NCBI GenBank assembly: GCA_011049715.1
Contig: DRHF01000358.1
Location: 1-36,920, forward strand
Origin: Desulfobacterales bacterium
GTDB lineage: Bacteria; Desulfobacterota; Desulfobacteria; Desulfobacterales; UBA2156
Direction of reading: 5' to 3'
DNA: 36,920 nt
Each line of letters begins with the position of its first letter. Position 1 is the stretch's first letter. Position numbers and translations under genes: made by a program. The notes beneath the pieces are model-generated. The model worked only from the letters and a program-made list of their open reading frames with translations, was not told where the DNA came from and ran no database searches. This document shows positions 24,764 through 33,108 of the stretch, piece after piece.

Positions 24764-26412
24764 GGCAAACGGTTCTCCTTTTTCTGCTTTTTTTCCTTAT
24801 GCCATCTTCGAAGCTCCCTTCTGAGAATTTTCCCGGAGGATGTTTTGGGCAGTTCTTCCAGAAACTCGATTTCTCTGGGATATTTATAGGGTGCTATGGT
24901 GGCTTTGACATGATTCTGAAGTTCTTTAGCCAATTCCGGTGTGGCATTAAAACCGTCATGCAGCACAACCCAGGCCTTAACTTTTTCACCCATTTCCGGA
25001 TGCATGACACCAGCCACCCCTGACTCCAGCACTGCCTCGTGTTCCTGCAGAGCTGTTTCGACATCAGCCGGTGAGATGCGGTACCCATGACAGGTCATGA
25101 TATCGTCGGATCTGGCTCCGTACCAGAAATAGCCATCTTCATCCATATGGGCCAGGTCTTTGGTGTCATACCAATTATTGGGTAGAGAAATTTCTTGCAT
25201 TTGCTTGGGCATTTTAAAATATTCCGTAAAGAGACCCGGATGATCTCTATGAATGGCGAGATGGCCCATTTCACCCGGCGGCAGCCGATCGCCCTTATCA
25301 TTTACAATAGCGACTTCAATTCCCGGGAGGGGCTTTCCCATGGACCCGATTTTCACATTTAAATGGGTCTGAGCGGTGCAGAATTCGTGGGCTTCGGTTT
25401 GTCCCATGCTGTCAATGATTTTAACGCCGAATCGTCGCATCCATTCCCGCCATGTTTCTGCCAGCAGGGGCTCTCCTGAACTGAGGCAGTATTTTAAGGA
25501 ACGGGTATCGTATTTTTTCTCGGCATCCTTGACAGCCAGCATCATTCGATAGATCGTCGGGGTGCCTGCAAATATGGTGATTTTGTATTTTTCGATGTAT
25601 TCATAAGCCCTTGCCGAATTAAAGCGCTCATCCGCATAAATGGCGGTGGCAACCCCCCATCGGAAAGCGAATAAAAAGTTGTGTCCCAGGGCATACATCC
25701 AGGTCAGGGCGGTCGGTCCGCCGCAGATATCGCCTTTTTCCAATCCCATGGTGAACTTGCCGATGGGGTCTCCGGCGCCGATGATAAACCGATGGCCGTG
25801 GACGACCCCTTTGGGCGCTCCGGTGGTACCGGATGTATACAGGAAAAATGAGGGATCAAATTTATGGGTTTCCACAAACGGAAGGGATCCGGCGGCCTCT
25901 TTCAGGAGATCGGCATAAGAAATCTGATCGCCTTGCGTATCACCGATGACAATGACGTACTTGAGAGTTTCACACTTGGGGCGGATGTTTTCTATGGCCT
26001 CGCTATAGCTGCTGGTCGTGATTACGGCCACGGCCTCGCTATTGTTGATAATATGCTCCAGTTCATATTCTCGCAGCATGGTGCTGGTAGGGATGGGGAC
26101 GGCCCCGATTTTCTGCCCGCCAAGAAAAGAAATCATGTATTCAGGCTGGTTGGGGGTCCGGATGAGATACGTATCACCTTTGGATAGGCCGAGTCGATGC
26201 ATGGCGTTGGCAAAACGATCGGTCATATCTTTTAGATCCTGGTAGGTGATTTGCTGATCTTTGTAATAGACAGCAACATCCTGTCCACGGCCATGTTGTG
26301 CCCAAAAGTCAACTACGAGCCGGGCCATATTCAATTTTTCAGGAATCTCCAAACGAAAAAATCCTTTAGAATCCATCATTTGAAAGGTCTCGTCCATTTT
26401 ATGGGGCTTCAT
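24760..26412 (-). CDS. AMP-forming acyl-CoA synthetase (benzoate-CoA ligase-like)
   Basis: This 550-residue ANL-superfamily ligase activates a carboxylic acid through an acyl-AMP to the CoA thioester. The ATP loop YTSGTTGAPKG, the DSMGQTEAHEF A5-type motif, the YDTKDLAHMDEDGYFWYGARSDD hinge region and the catalytic lysine in PKTSSGKILRRE are all intact. The overall pattern is nearest to benzoate- or 2-aminobenzoate-type and medium-chain ligases, but substrate cannot be read from sequence. It follows gntR by 11 bases and overlaps the DUF2848 gene. It probably activates the imported compound or the product of the hydroxylase. Confidence 0.9.
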   Translation of the reverse strand: MKPHKMDETFQMMDSKGFFRLEIPEKLNMARLVVDFWAQHGRGQDVAVYYKDQQITYQDLKDMTDRFANAMHRLGLSKGDTYLIRTPNQPEYMISFLGGQKIGAVPIPTSTMLREYELEHIINNSEAVAVITTSSYSEAIENIRPKCETLKYVIVIGDTQGDQISYADLLKEAAGSLPFVETHKFDPSFFLYTSGTTGAPKGVVHGHRFIIGAGDPIGKFTMGLEKGDICGGPTALTWMYALGHNFLFAFRWGVATAIYADERFNSARAYEYIEKYKITIFAGTPTIYRMMLAVKDAEKKYDTRSLKYCLSSGEPLLAETWREWMRRFGVKIIDSMGQTEAHEFCTAQTHLNVKIGSMGKPLPGIEVAIVNDKGDRLPPGEMGHLAIHRDHPGLFTEYFKMPKQMQEISLPNNWYDTKDLAHMDEDGYFWYGARSDDIMTCHGYRISPADVETALQEHEAVLESGVAGVMHPEMGEKVKAWVVLHDGFNATPELAKELQNHVKATIAPYKYPREIEFLEELPKTSSGKILRRELRRWHKEKKQKKENRLP

Positions 26413-26423
26413 TTGATTTCGCC

Positions 26424-27101
26424 TTATTTATTTTTTTCCTGGGTTTCAATTTTAGCGGATATAATCTTCTCGGTGTTTTCAAGATGGTTTATCAAGGCGG
26501 TAAAGGCCTTTTGAGGATTTCCTTCTTTAAGACCGGAAAAAATAGCGCGATGCTCGTCAATGACCTGTTTCATCCGGGAGTCATCTTCGATGGCTCTGAT
26601 GCCCATGAGGTGCATCTGATCTCTCAGGTTGTCAAGGATCGATTCGATTTGCTGGTTTCCAATCCTGGAAGCCAGATAAAGGTGAAATTGCTTATCGTAT
26701 TCGATGAACGCCGGCCTTTCAGTCTTACGCAACATCTTTTCCTGGTTGCTGATGTTTCTATCGATCTCCTTTATGTCCGCGTCTGTGAGCCGGGAGGCTA
26801 TTTTTTTTATGATATAACCTTCGATAATTCTACGAATTTCAAAGACTTCTCGAACCTGCTTTGTCGTAAACTTGCATATTTCAACGCCTTTTCCCGAAAC
26901 AAAGGCTACCATGCCTTCCTGGCTTAGTTCTAATAGGGCTTCTCTTACCGGTGTGCGAGAAACCCCCAGGGCCTCGGCCAGTCGCTTCTCGTTATGCAGC
27001 TCGCCCGGTTCGAGGGCGCCGGTGATGATCAGTTCTTTGAGCTTGTCATATGCCTGTTCTTTCAGTGACTTAGCACGAGAAATAGGTATGATTTGCTCCA
27101 T
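26424..27101 (-). CDS. GntR-family regulator (FadR/FCD type), full-length copy
   Basis: The 225-residue protein has an N-terminal winged helix (LGVSRTPVREALLELSQEG, about residues 45-63) and a C-terminal FCD ligand domain with metal-binding-type His residues (KQFHLYL, DEHRAIFSGL, LINHLENTE). FCD regulators respond to small organic acids or acyl-CoAs. It is first in the cox-liv operon and probably controls it; a perfect 14-bp palindrome at 27200-27213 is a candidate site. Its first 141 codons and 28 bases of leader are duplicated almost exactly at 33195-33648. Confidence 0.93.
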   Translation of the reverse strand: MEQIIPISRAKSLKEQAYDKLKELIITGALEPGELHNEKRLAEALGVSRTPVREALLELSQEGMVAFVSGKGVEICKFTTKQVREVFEIRRIIEGYIIKKIASRLTDADIKEIDRNISNQEKMLRKTERPAFIEYDKQFHLYLASRIGNQQIESILDNLRDQMHLMGIRAIEDDSRMKQVIDEHRAIFSGLKEGNPQKAFTALINHLENTEKIISAKIETQEKNK

Positions 27102-27129
27102 TCCGTATTTCCTTTCTGAAAAAATTTGA
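26676..27129. repeat. 454-bp direct repeat, copy 1 (within gntR)
   Basis: This block matches 33195-33648 in the same orientation with only scattered substitutions, four of which change residues in the first 141 codons (C76S, K80Q, S102T, D114E). Homology stops abruptly at both ends. The two copies flank about 6 kb containing the second liv operon. Confidence 0.9.
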
Positions 27130-27199
27130 GGTAATTCAATAAGTCCAACGGGCTAAAATTCCAGCGCTTTTCAACCCACGATTTTTCATTTCAACCCAC

Positions 27200-27213
27200 A
27201 AATTGGCCAATTT
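27200..27213. promoter_or_regulatory. Candidate operator palindrome upstream of gntR
   Basis: AAATTGGCCAATTT is a perfect 14-bp palindrome 99 bases upstream of the gntR start. Next to it a GTGGGTTGAAA sequence occurs twice on the minus strand. GntR/FCD proteins often bind short palindromes near their own gene. The link to this regulator is inference. Confidence 0.4.
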
Positions 27214-27272
27214 TCCCTCTGCCAATTTTTTTTCATTTTTTGCTGACGTCCCCGCTTTTGTTTTGATATACG

Positions 27273-27524
27273 ATGGTCATGCTCCCCATTACCATCAGAA
27301 AAAGAACCATTCATAGAGCAGATCTTGATCAGATTCAAGCTACGGTTGACAGACATTGGGATAAGGGACGTAAGCGAATCTCAAAAATCCTTTGTCGAGA
27401 ATGGAATTGGCGACAGCCTAATGGCCACCTAAAGGATATGGCATGTAGAGAGCTATTGCTAACCTTGAACCGAAAAGACCTTATTACGCTCCCTCCAAGA
27501 CTTACAAACGCCAATAATGATGGC
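27273..27524 (+). pseudogene. N-terminal fragment of a DUF4338/transposase-like gene
   Basis: About 84 codons read ITIRKRTIHRADLDQIQ, then RISKILCREWNWRQPNGHLK, then DMACRELLLTLNRKDLITLP and PPR. This is the conserved opening of DUF4338-containing proteins, found in transposase-like elements and in DruA of Druantia defence loci. The rest is missing; the frame runs into the 3' end of the convergent isochorismatase gene. It probably marks an old insertion or rearrangement at one edge of the second liv region. Confidence 0.6.
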
Positions 27525-27545
27525 TCGTCAGAAAAATTATTCGGC

Positions 27546-28247
27546 CTATGGTGCCATCGCATCCAATTCGGCTATCACCTCGTCTGTGGTTAAAATACGT
27601 CCCCAGAGCAACTCGGTCCTCGTCAACCACTCCTGCTTAAAGGGTGTGAATGTTGTCGTGGCGTCATGGGCCATAATCGGATTGAAATCTCTGTGGAAGG
27701 CATCGATCAACGTTGTTCCAACACAGACGTCCGTGCATATGCCCGTGAATATGATAGATTCCACATCAAGGCCTCTAAGAACCGCCTCGAGATCACTTCC
27801 CCAGAAAGCATTGTATTTTGTTTTCGTGACATATATGTCGTCCGGCTGGTTATCCAGCTCAGGGTACAACTCCCACAGGTGTGTGCCCGCTTCCAACCAC
27901 GGTTCCGGTGGGCTGAAGCCAACCCAATACTTGCCCATCATTCCCAGGTCACTTCCATCCTTACGGTTTGTCTCCTGCACCCAAATGATCGGAATTTTGT
28001 GCCTCCTGCAAGAAGCGACCAGTTTGTTTATATGCGGTATAATCTTCGGGCCGTCCGGGGCTCCAAGGGGGGCTTTCGGGTCAGTGAATAGATTCTGTAC
28101 ATCTATTACAATGAGGGCTGTCGTTTCAGGGTCCATCAGCAGGGGCGTGATATCCCGTTCACCATTCAGATCAGGATTGAATTTAAAGGGTGGAGGCGTA
28201 TAATTGGCCACCTTCGCCCTCTCCCCTATATTTGTTTTTTTAGCCAT
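27546..28247 (-). CDS. Isochorismatase-family cysteine amidohydrolase
   Basis: This 233-residue hydrolase has the family triad: Asp49 in ALIVIDVQN, Lys142 in VTKTKYNAF and Cys175 in GICTDVCVGTT. Members with this triad mostly hydrolyse amides or carbamoyl groups (nicotinamide, N-carbamoylsarcosine, ureidoacrylate, biuret), while true isochorismatases lack the Cys. An N-terminal extension of about 35 residues precedes the core. AGGAGGAAG precedes the ATG. It lies after livF of operon 2, whose binding protein resembles amide/urea-type receptors, so it may cleave the imported amide. Exact substrate unknown. Confidence 0.88.
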   Translation of the reverse strand: MAKKTNIGERAKVANYTPPPFKFNPDLNGERDITPLLMDPETTALIVIDVQNLFTDPKAPLGAPDGPKIIPHINKLVASCRRHKIPIIWVQETNRKDGSDLGMMGKYWVGFSPPEPWLEAGTHLWELYPELDNQPDDIYVTKTKYNAFWGSDLEAVLRGLDVESIIFTGICTDVCVGTTLIDAFHRDFNPIMAHDATTTFTPFKQEWLTRTELLWGRILTTDEVIAELDAMAP

Positions 28248-28391
28248 GATTCTTCCTCCTTTTTTGTTACATAAGGTTATCCTTGCATACCATCGACTCC
28301 CTATTTCCTTTCAAGACAAAATTAACAGGCCATGGAACACACTTCATTTTTTCCAATAAAAAAGAGGGGCTCACCCGTTCTCATCTCACGA

Positions 28392-29093
28392 TCATATAGC
28401 CAGATGGTCTTTTAAAATTTTCGCATTTGATAACAATTCCTCGGGAAGGCCATGATAAGAGATCTCACCCTTTTCCATGATGTAAATTCTTTCAGAAAGA
28501 TGTAACGCCAGCCTGGCATCCTGCTCAACCATGAGAATGGTCTTTCCCTCTTTTTGAACTTCCCTAAGGATGCCAACGATGTTCCGAATGACCAGTGGCT
28601 GCAACCCTTCTGAAAATTCATCGACCAAGATCAACTCCGGTTCGCCCACCAATCCACGGGCAATCGCCAGCATTTGCTGCTCACCGCCGCTCAGGGTTCC
28701 GCCTTTTTGGTTTAATCTCGCTTTCAGAATAGGGAAATAGTCATGTATCTTATCGCCAATGACCTTCCTCTTCCTTCTAGAATTCGTCATCCCGAGTAAA
28801 AGATTTTCATATACGGTCAGGTCCGGGAAAATATCCCTGTTTTCCGGAATCAGGCTTATACCTAACCTCGATATTTTAAAGGGAGGGAGGTGCAAGAGGT
28901 CCTGATCCTGGAAATTGATATGGCCGGAACGTACCCGTGTCAATCCCATAATACTTTTCAAAAGAGTTGTTTTCCCAACTCCATTATTGCCAATCAACCC
29001 GACAATTTCCCCGCGTTTTATCTGTATCGTTACACCATGCAGGATATGGCTTACACCGTAGTAGGCATGTATGTTATCCACCTTTAGTACCAA
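28392..29093 (-). CDS. livF: Liv/Urt-type ABC ATP-binding protein LivF (operon 2)
   Basis: The 233-residue ATPase has Walker A GNNGVGKTT, LSGGEQQ and Walker B LILVDEFSEGL, and the typical opening DNIHAYYGVSHIL. It seems to start at TTG 29093, overlapping the livG stop by ten bases; no in-frame ATG gives a full N-terminus. It is a paralogue of the operon 1 LivF. Confidence 0.9.
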   Translation of the reverse strand: MVLKVDNIHAYYGVSHILHGVTIQIKRGEIVGLIGNNGVGKTTLLKSIMGLTRVRSGHINFQDQDLLHLPPFKISRLGISLIPENRDIFPDLTVYENLLLGMTNSRRKRKVIGDKIHDYFPILKARLNQKGGTLSGGEQQMLAIARGLVGEPELILVDEFSEGLQPLVIRNIVGILREVQKEGKTILMVEQDARLALHLSERIYIMEKGEISYHGLPEELLSNAKILKDHLAI

Positions 29094-29857
29094 TCCTGGT
29101 CTCCCCCTAAATAGACCTTTCTCACATCCTCGTTGGCCTCAATCTCTTCAGGACTGCCTTCAAAAAGTATATCTCCATGATGCAGGACGGTGATAGAGAA
29201 TGCAATTTGTTTGACCAATTTCATGTCGTGCTCAATGACCAGGATGGAAACCTTTTGAGATGATATATCATTAATAACAGGAATAATCTCTTCGGTTTCG
29301 GCCGTTGTCAAACCCGCAGAGGGCTCATCCAGAAGTAACAACTTTGGCTCGCAAGCCAGTGTGATCCCCAATTCAAGTCTCTTTTTTTCTCCGTGTGCGA
29401 GTTTTGCGGCATGGATATCCCTCTTGGAATAAAGAGAGAACCTGTTTAAAATCTCCTCAACCTTATCGTTTATACCATCCAATCTTCGGGAGGAGGCGAA
29501 AGGGTTGAATATTTCATATTTCTGCTGAAACGCTATTCTAATATTTTCAAAGACGGTCTGACCTTCATAAATATTCGGGACCTGGTAAGCGCGGGCAATT
29601 CCCAAGCGGGCGATCTTATGACTCGGGATGTTGGTTATATTTTTTCCCCGAAAAAAAATATTCCCTTTGGAAGGACGTATGACCCCGGTTAATAAATTAA
29701 AAAAAGTTGTCTTCCCCGCCCCGTTGGGGCCTATCAAACAGCGCAGTTCACCAACGGGCATGGAAAAATTGATTCCATTGGCCACAGTGAGCCCGCCGAA
29801 ATGCTTAATCAGATTCCGGGTCTCAAGGATAAAAGAAGGGTTTTCAGTCGGCGCCAA
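29084..29857 (-). CDS. livG: Liv/Urt-type ABC ATP-binding protein LivG (operon 2)
   Basis: The 257-residue ATPase has Walker A GPNGAGKTT, the LivG-style signature LAHGEKKRLELG and Walker B LLLLDEPSAGL, then VIEHDMKLVKQIA. The start is apparently TTG 29857, with AGGGGG four bases before it. The ending (EDVRKVYLG) resembles urea-transporter UrtD as well as LivG. It is coupled to livF by overlap. Confidence 0.9.
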   Translation of the reverse strand: MAPTENPSFILETRNLIKHFGGLTVANGINFSMPVGELRCLIGPNGAGKTTFFNLLTGVIRPSKGNIFFRGKNITNIPSHKIARLGIARAYQVPNIYEGQTVFENIRIAFQQKYEIFNPFASSRRLDGINDKVEEILNRFSLYSKRDIHAAKLAHGEKKRLELGITLACEPKLLLLDEPSAGLTTAETEEIIPVINDISSQKVSILVIEHDMKLVKQIAFSITVLHHGDILFEGSPEEIEANEDVRKVYLGGDQDWY

Positions 29858-29865
29858 TTTCCCCC

Positions 29866-30873
29866 CTATTTCTCAACACTCAATCTCTTTTGGAAGAGCC
29901 CCGCAAAGCCCTGAGGCAGCAAGAGTACCACCAAAATAAAAACAAGTCCCAAAGCGATAAGATAGGCCATAATGGAGACATCACTCAGGTACGCTTCCAG
30001 GATGTTAATAATCACCGCGCCCCAAAAGGCACCGAAAAGGGTCCTCCTGCCTCCTACGGCCACCCAAATCAGGACCTGGGCAGACATAAGCAAACCAAAA
30101 AGCCCGGGATAGACGATACCTTTCAGGGAGCCGAACATGGCGCCAGCCAATCCCGCGATCCCGCCTGAAATGCAATAAATAAGGATTCTGTATTTGGCCG
30201 TATTGTATCCCAAGACCTTGGTTCTTTGCTCGTTTTCCTTTATCGCGATACAAACCTTTCCGAAGGGTGAACCCACTATTCTCTTGCATAAAATGAAAAG
30301 GATGAGTGACACGACAATAACGAAATAATAGTATTTTATGGAGCTATCCAAAGAGAAAGACACAACCTTCGGGATATTGAATGTAAGAACGGGTATATTA
30401 ATGATCCCGTTTGACCCACCTGTAAAATTGTACCAAACAAGTGCAATTTTCTCCAGGAGCAATGACACGGATAAGGTGATGATGGCGAAGTAGATCTCGG
30501 TTGTCCCGGACAAAAAAGTTATAAAACCGATGGTCAAGGCTAAAAGCTTGGGTAAAAAAACAGCCACGAATAGAGCCAAGTATATGGGATTAAAGGCGTC
30601 CACCTGTTTCATTGTCAGTACAAAAGAATAGGCCCCGAGCCCGAAAAAGGCTGCATGTCCGAGGTTTAATATCCCCGAGTAACCCCATATTAAATCCAGA
30701 CTCAAGGCAAAAATCCCCAGTATGAGCGCTGTGGATACCATGTCGATCAAATAGATGTTCGCGAAAAGAGGGTAAAGGACAAATCCAAAAAACAGAACGA
30801 CAAAAAAATATTTGTCCTTCGATATCTTTCCTAACATTGCAAGGGATATTTTCTGTGTGTTCACTTGGCTCAT
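29866..30873 (-). CDS. livM: Liv/Urt-type ABC permease LivM (operon 2)
   Basis: This 335-residue permease has about nine helices. ALSLDLIWGYSGILNLGHAAFF near residues 57-78 resembles UrtC and amide-transporter permeases more than the LivM of operon 1. The docking loop GKVCIAIKENEQRTKVLGYN is intact. It starts eight bases beyond the livH stop region and pairs with LivH. Confidence 0.88.
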   Translation of the reverse strand: MSQVNTQKISLAMLGKISKDKYFFVVLFFGFVLYPLFANIYLIDMVSTALILGIFALSLDLIWGYSGILNLGHAAFFGLGAYSFVLTMKQVDAFNPIYLALFVAVFLPKLLALTIGFITFLSGTTEIYFAIITLSVSLLLEKIALVWYNFTGGSNGIINIPVLTFNIPKVVSFSLDSSIKYYYFVIVVSLILFILCKRIVGSPFGKVCIAIKENEQRTKVLGYNTAKYRILIYCISGGIAGLAGAMFGSLKGIVYPGLFGLLMSAQVLIWVAVGGRRTLFGAFWGAVIINILEAYLSDVSIMAYLIALGLVFILVVLLLPQGFAGLFQKRLSVEK

Positions 30874-30880
30874 AGCCGTC

Positions 30881-31738
30881 TTACTTTGAAAATAATCCTC
30901 TCGGTTTGATGAGCATTAAGATAATAACCACAACAAGCACAACGATTTGTGCTGTGGTTCCATTGAATATGGTGGTGATGATACTCTCTGTTTCACCCAG
31001 CAAAAGTCCGCTCCCCAGAACGCCCAGTACGTTGCCCATGCCGCCCACAACAACAATAAAAAATGCCCTGGCGATAAAATCCAGGCCCATCGTCGGGATG
31101 ACGCCAATGAGGGGAGCCAGGAGTGCACCGCTCACCCCAGCGAGGGCCGAACCAAAACCAAAGGCGAATAGAAACATTCTTTTTGTGTTGATGCCGAGCA
31201 CATCCGCCATTTCCGTATTTTGAATTGTGGCTCTCGCCCTGGTTCCGTAATTGGTTTTGAAAAATAAGAGGAGCACACCGATAATGATTGCCAGGCAGAG
31301 AAACATGCTGAAAATACGGTAGGTGGGGTAGGTACCCCCGAGGAAATGAACGCTGCCGGGAAAGGGACTCAGGATAGGCCGGGGCTGGGGGCCAAAAACC
31401 AACTTGGTCACCTGTTGAAGAATCATACTAAAGCCCCAGGTGGCCAGCAGCGTGCTCAGGTCGTTCCTTTTATAGAGGAATCTTATGACGGATCTCTCCA
31501 TGATGATGCCGATTGCTCCTGCGACGAAAGGGGCCAGAATAAAACCGACAAAAAAACTGTATCCCGCGGCAGTTGCAGCATACACCGTGTAGGCACCCAC
31601 CATCATCAGTTCACCATGGGCCATGTTGATGACTCTCATGATGCCGAAGATGATTGTTAAACCTAGGGCGATGAGAATAAGGAAGAGTACCAGGGAAAAA
31701 CTGTTAAGGGTTTGTTTGAAGAAAAAAATCCAATCCAT
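30881..31738 (-). CDS. livH: Liv/Urt-type ABC permease LivH (operon 2)
   Basis: The 285-residue permease shows GLTIIFGIMRVINMAHGELM near the N-terminus and the loop GTRARATIQNTEMADVLGIN. I placed the start at ATG 31738 because the first helix follows directly, but no clear ribosome-binding site is visible. A frame extension to 31807 adds 23 residues with no support. A terminator-like hairpin separates it from the binding-protein gene upstream. Confidence 0.85.
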   Translation of the reverse strand: MDWIFFFKQTLNSFSLVLFLILIALGLTIIFGIMRVINMAHGELMMVGAYTVYAATAAGYSFFVGFILAPFVAGAIGIIMERSVIRFLYKRNDLSTLLATWGFSMILQQVTKLVFGPQPRPILSPFPGSVHFLGGTYPTYRIFSMFLCLAIIIGVLLLFFKTNYGTRARATIQNTEMADVLGINTKRMFLFAFGFGSALAGVSGALLAPLIGVIPTMGLDFIARAFFIVVVGGMGNVLGVLGSGLLLGETESIITTIFNGTTAQIVVLVVVIILMLIKPRGLFSK

Positions 31739-31842
31739 TGACTTAAAAATTCTTTTGATTCGAAGCGATAGAAGATATCCCGGGCCGTTCACGCTGCCCC
31801 CGGCCATGATGGTTGGTCAGGTCTCAGGGGCAAGAAAGACTC

Positions 31843-31884
31843 AAAAGAAAAAAGGATGCCTCTCTTGACTGCAAGCATCCTCTT
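31843..31884 (-). terminator. Attenuating terminator between binding protein and permease genes
   Basis: On the minus strand GGATGC (31880-31875) pairs with GCATCC (31859-31854), followed by a run of six T, then C, then four T. It lies 16 bases beyond the binding-protein stop. Partial read-through here would give much binding protein and less permease, a common stoichiometric device. Confidence 0.75.
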
Positions 31885-31899
31885 TTCGGTTAAATCTTC

Positions 31900-33108
31900 T
31901 TACCCTGAACATCCAGAATGATCCGGGTGGACAATCATGCCAAAATCCTGAACGACGTTGTACTGCCTGTTTTGGATTTTACAGAGATAAATGTGTTGAT
32001 CGGCAAGGTGGTTCTCAGGGTTGATTCGCATTTCTCCCTGGGGTGCCATGAGGCGCAATCCTTCTACAGCCTTCACGAACTTATCCGGATCGGTGGTCCC
32101 CGCATTTTCCGCACCTGCCTTGATAAAGTGGACTGTGGCATAGCCTGCATTGGCTATTTCGGCAATGGGCCATTTCGGGTTATACTTTTCCTTATATCGT
32201 TTGACAAACTCTTTATTCACGGGATTATCTAACAATTCGCTGTAACATGTGGGCAGATAGATCCCTTCCGAGTAATCAGCCACTCCGGAATAGGTCGCAG
32301 GGGAAAATGATGGAAATCCGGTTATCACCATCTTTTCCTTGAGGCCGAAATTCATGACCTGTTTCACGAAGGCAATTCCGTCATTTCCCACCACCACGGA
32401 AAAGAGTATTTCCGGCTTGGCCTTTTCAATTTTAGTAATAACAGAGGACCACTCGGTGGTTCCAAGGGGTCCATACTCTTCCCCAATAGTGGATCCTCCA
32501 TGTTTTTTCAGAGATTCCTTCCCACTGTTGATTACAAAATGAGGGAACACATAGTCGGACCCCACAAAGTAGACAGTTTTACCAAAATTTTTAACCATGT
32601 AAGGGGTAAATTTTTCGAATTTTTGTTCCGGAGTCGGTCCGATTCCAAACACATATTTTCGGGTCTTGTCCTTTCGCCCTCCTATGCAATTTTTGTCTTC
32701 TCCTTCAACCACCCAGAAAAAAGGAACCTTGGTCCCTTTGATCGCGTTGATCACAGCCAGTGTTGTGCTGCTGGCAATGGTTCCCATCAAGAAATCGACC
32801 TTATCCTTGAAGACCAGTTTCTTCGCTTTCAATGAAGCCGCCGCCGGGTCCGTCTTATCGTCTTCGACGATTAAATCGATCTTTCGCCCCAGAATTCCGC
32901 CCTGTTCGTTGATCGCTTCGACAGCGAGTCTCGCTCCTTTTTCGAGGCGGACGCCATAATCGGTCAGAACGCCGCTGAGAGGAGTCGAAAGTCCAATTTT
33001 AATCGGTTTTTTCGAAGCCCCCAAAGAAACGAATGGGAAACTTGAGGCCCCTACGAGCGCCCCCGTGCCCGCAACGACTGAATACTTAAGAAATTCTCTT
33101 CTCTTCAT
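31900..33108 (-). CDS. Amide/urea-type ABC substrate-binding protein with Tat signal
   Basis: The 402-residue protein starts MKRREFLKYSVV, a twin-arginine motif with a weakly hydrophobic GTGALVGAS core, so it is likely exported folded by Tat. The mature type I binding fold has KIGLSTPLSG, then YFVGSDYVFPHFVINSG, GEEYGPLGTTEWSSVITKI and KPEILFSVVVG. Those segments resemble amide- and urea-binding receptors (AmiC, FmdD, UrtA) more than leucine-binding proteins. AGGAGGG precedes ATG 33108, which also overlaps the stop of the truncated gntR (ATGA). Ligand assignment is inference. Confidence 0.88.
   Translation of the reverse strand: MKRREFLKYSVVAGTGALVGASSFPFVSLGASKKPIKIGLSTPLSGVLTDYGVRLEKGARLAVEAINEQGGILGRKIDLIVEDDKTDPAAASLKAKKLVFKDKVDFLMGTIASSTTLAVINAIKGTKVPFFWVVEGEDKNCIGGRKDKTRKYVFGIGPTPEQKFEKFTPYMVKNFGKTVYFVGSDYVFPHFVINSGKESLKKHGGSTIGEEYGPLGTTEWSSVITKIEKAKPEILFSVVVGNDGIAFVKQVMNFGLKEKMVITGFPSFSPATYSGVADYSEGIYLPTCYSELLDNPVNKEFVKRYKEKYNPKWPIAEIANAGYATVHFIKAGAENAGTTDPDKFVKAVEGLRLMAPQGEMRINPENHLADQHIYLCKIQNRQYNVVQDFGMIVHPDHSGCSG

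Noticed and set aside
27273-27524. Druantia anti-phage system
   Set aside because: Only an N-terminal DUF4338 fragment is present and no other Druantia genes are nearby.
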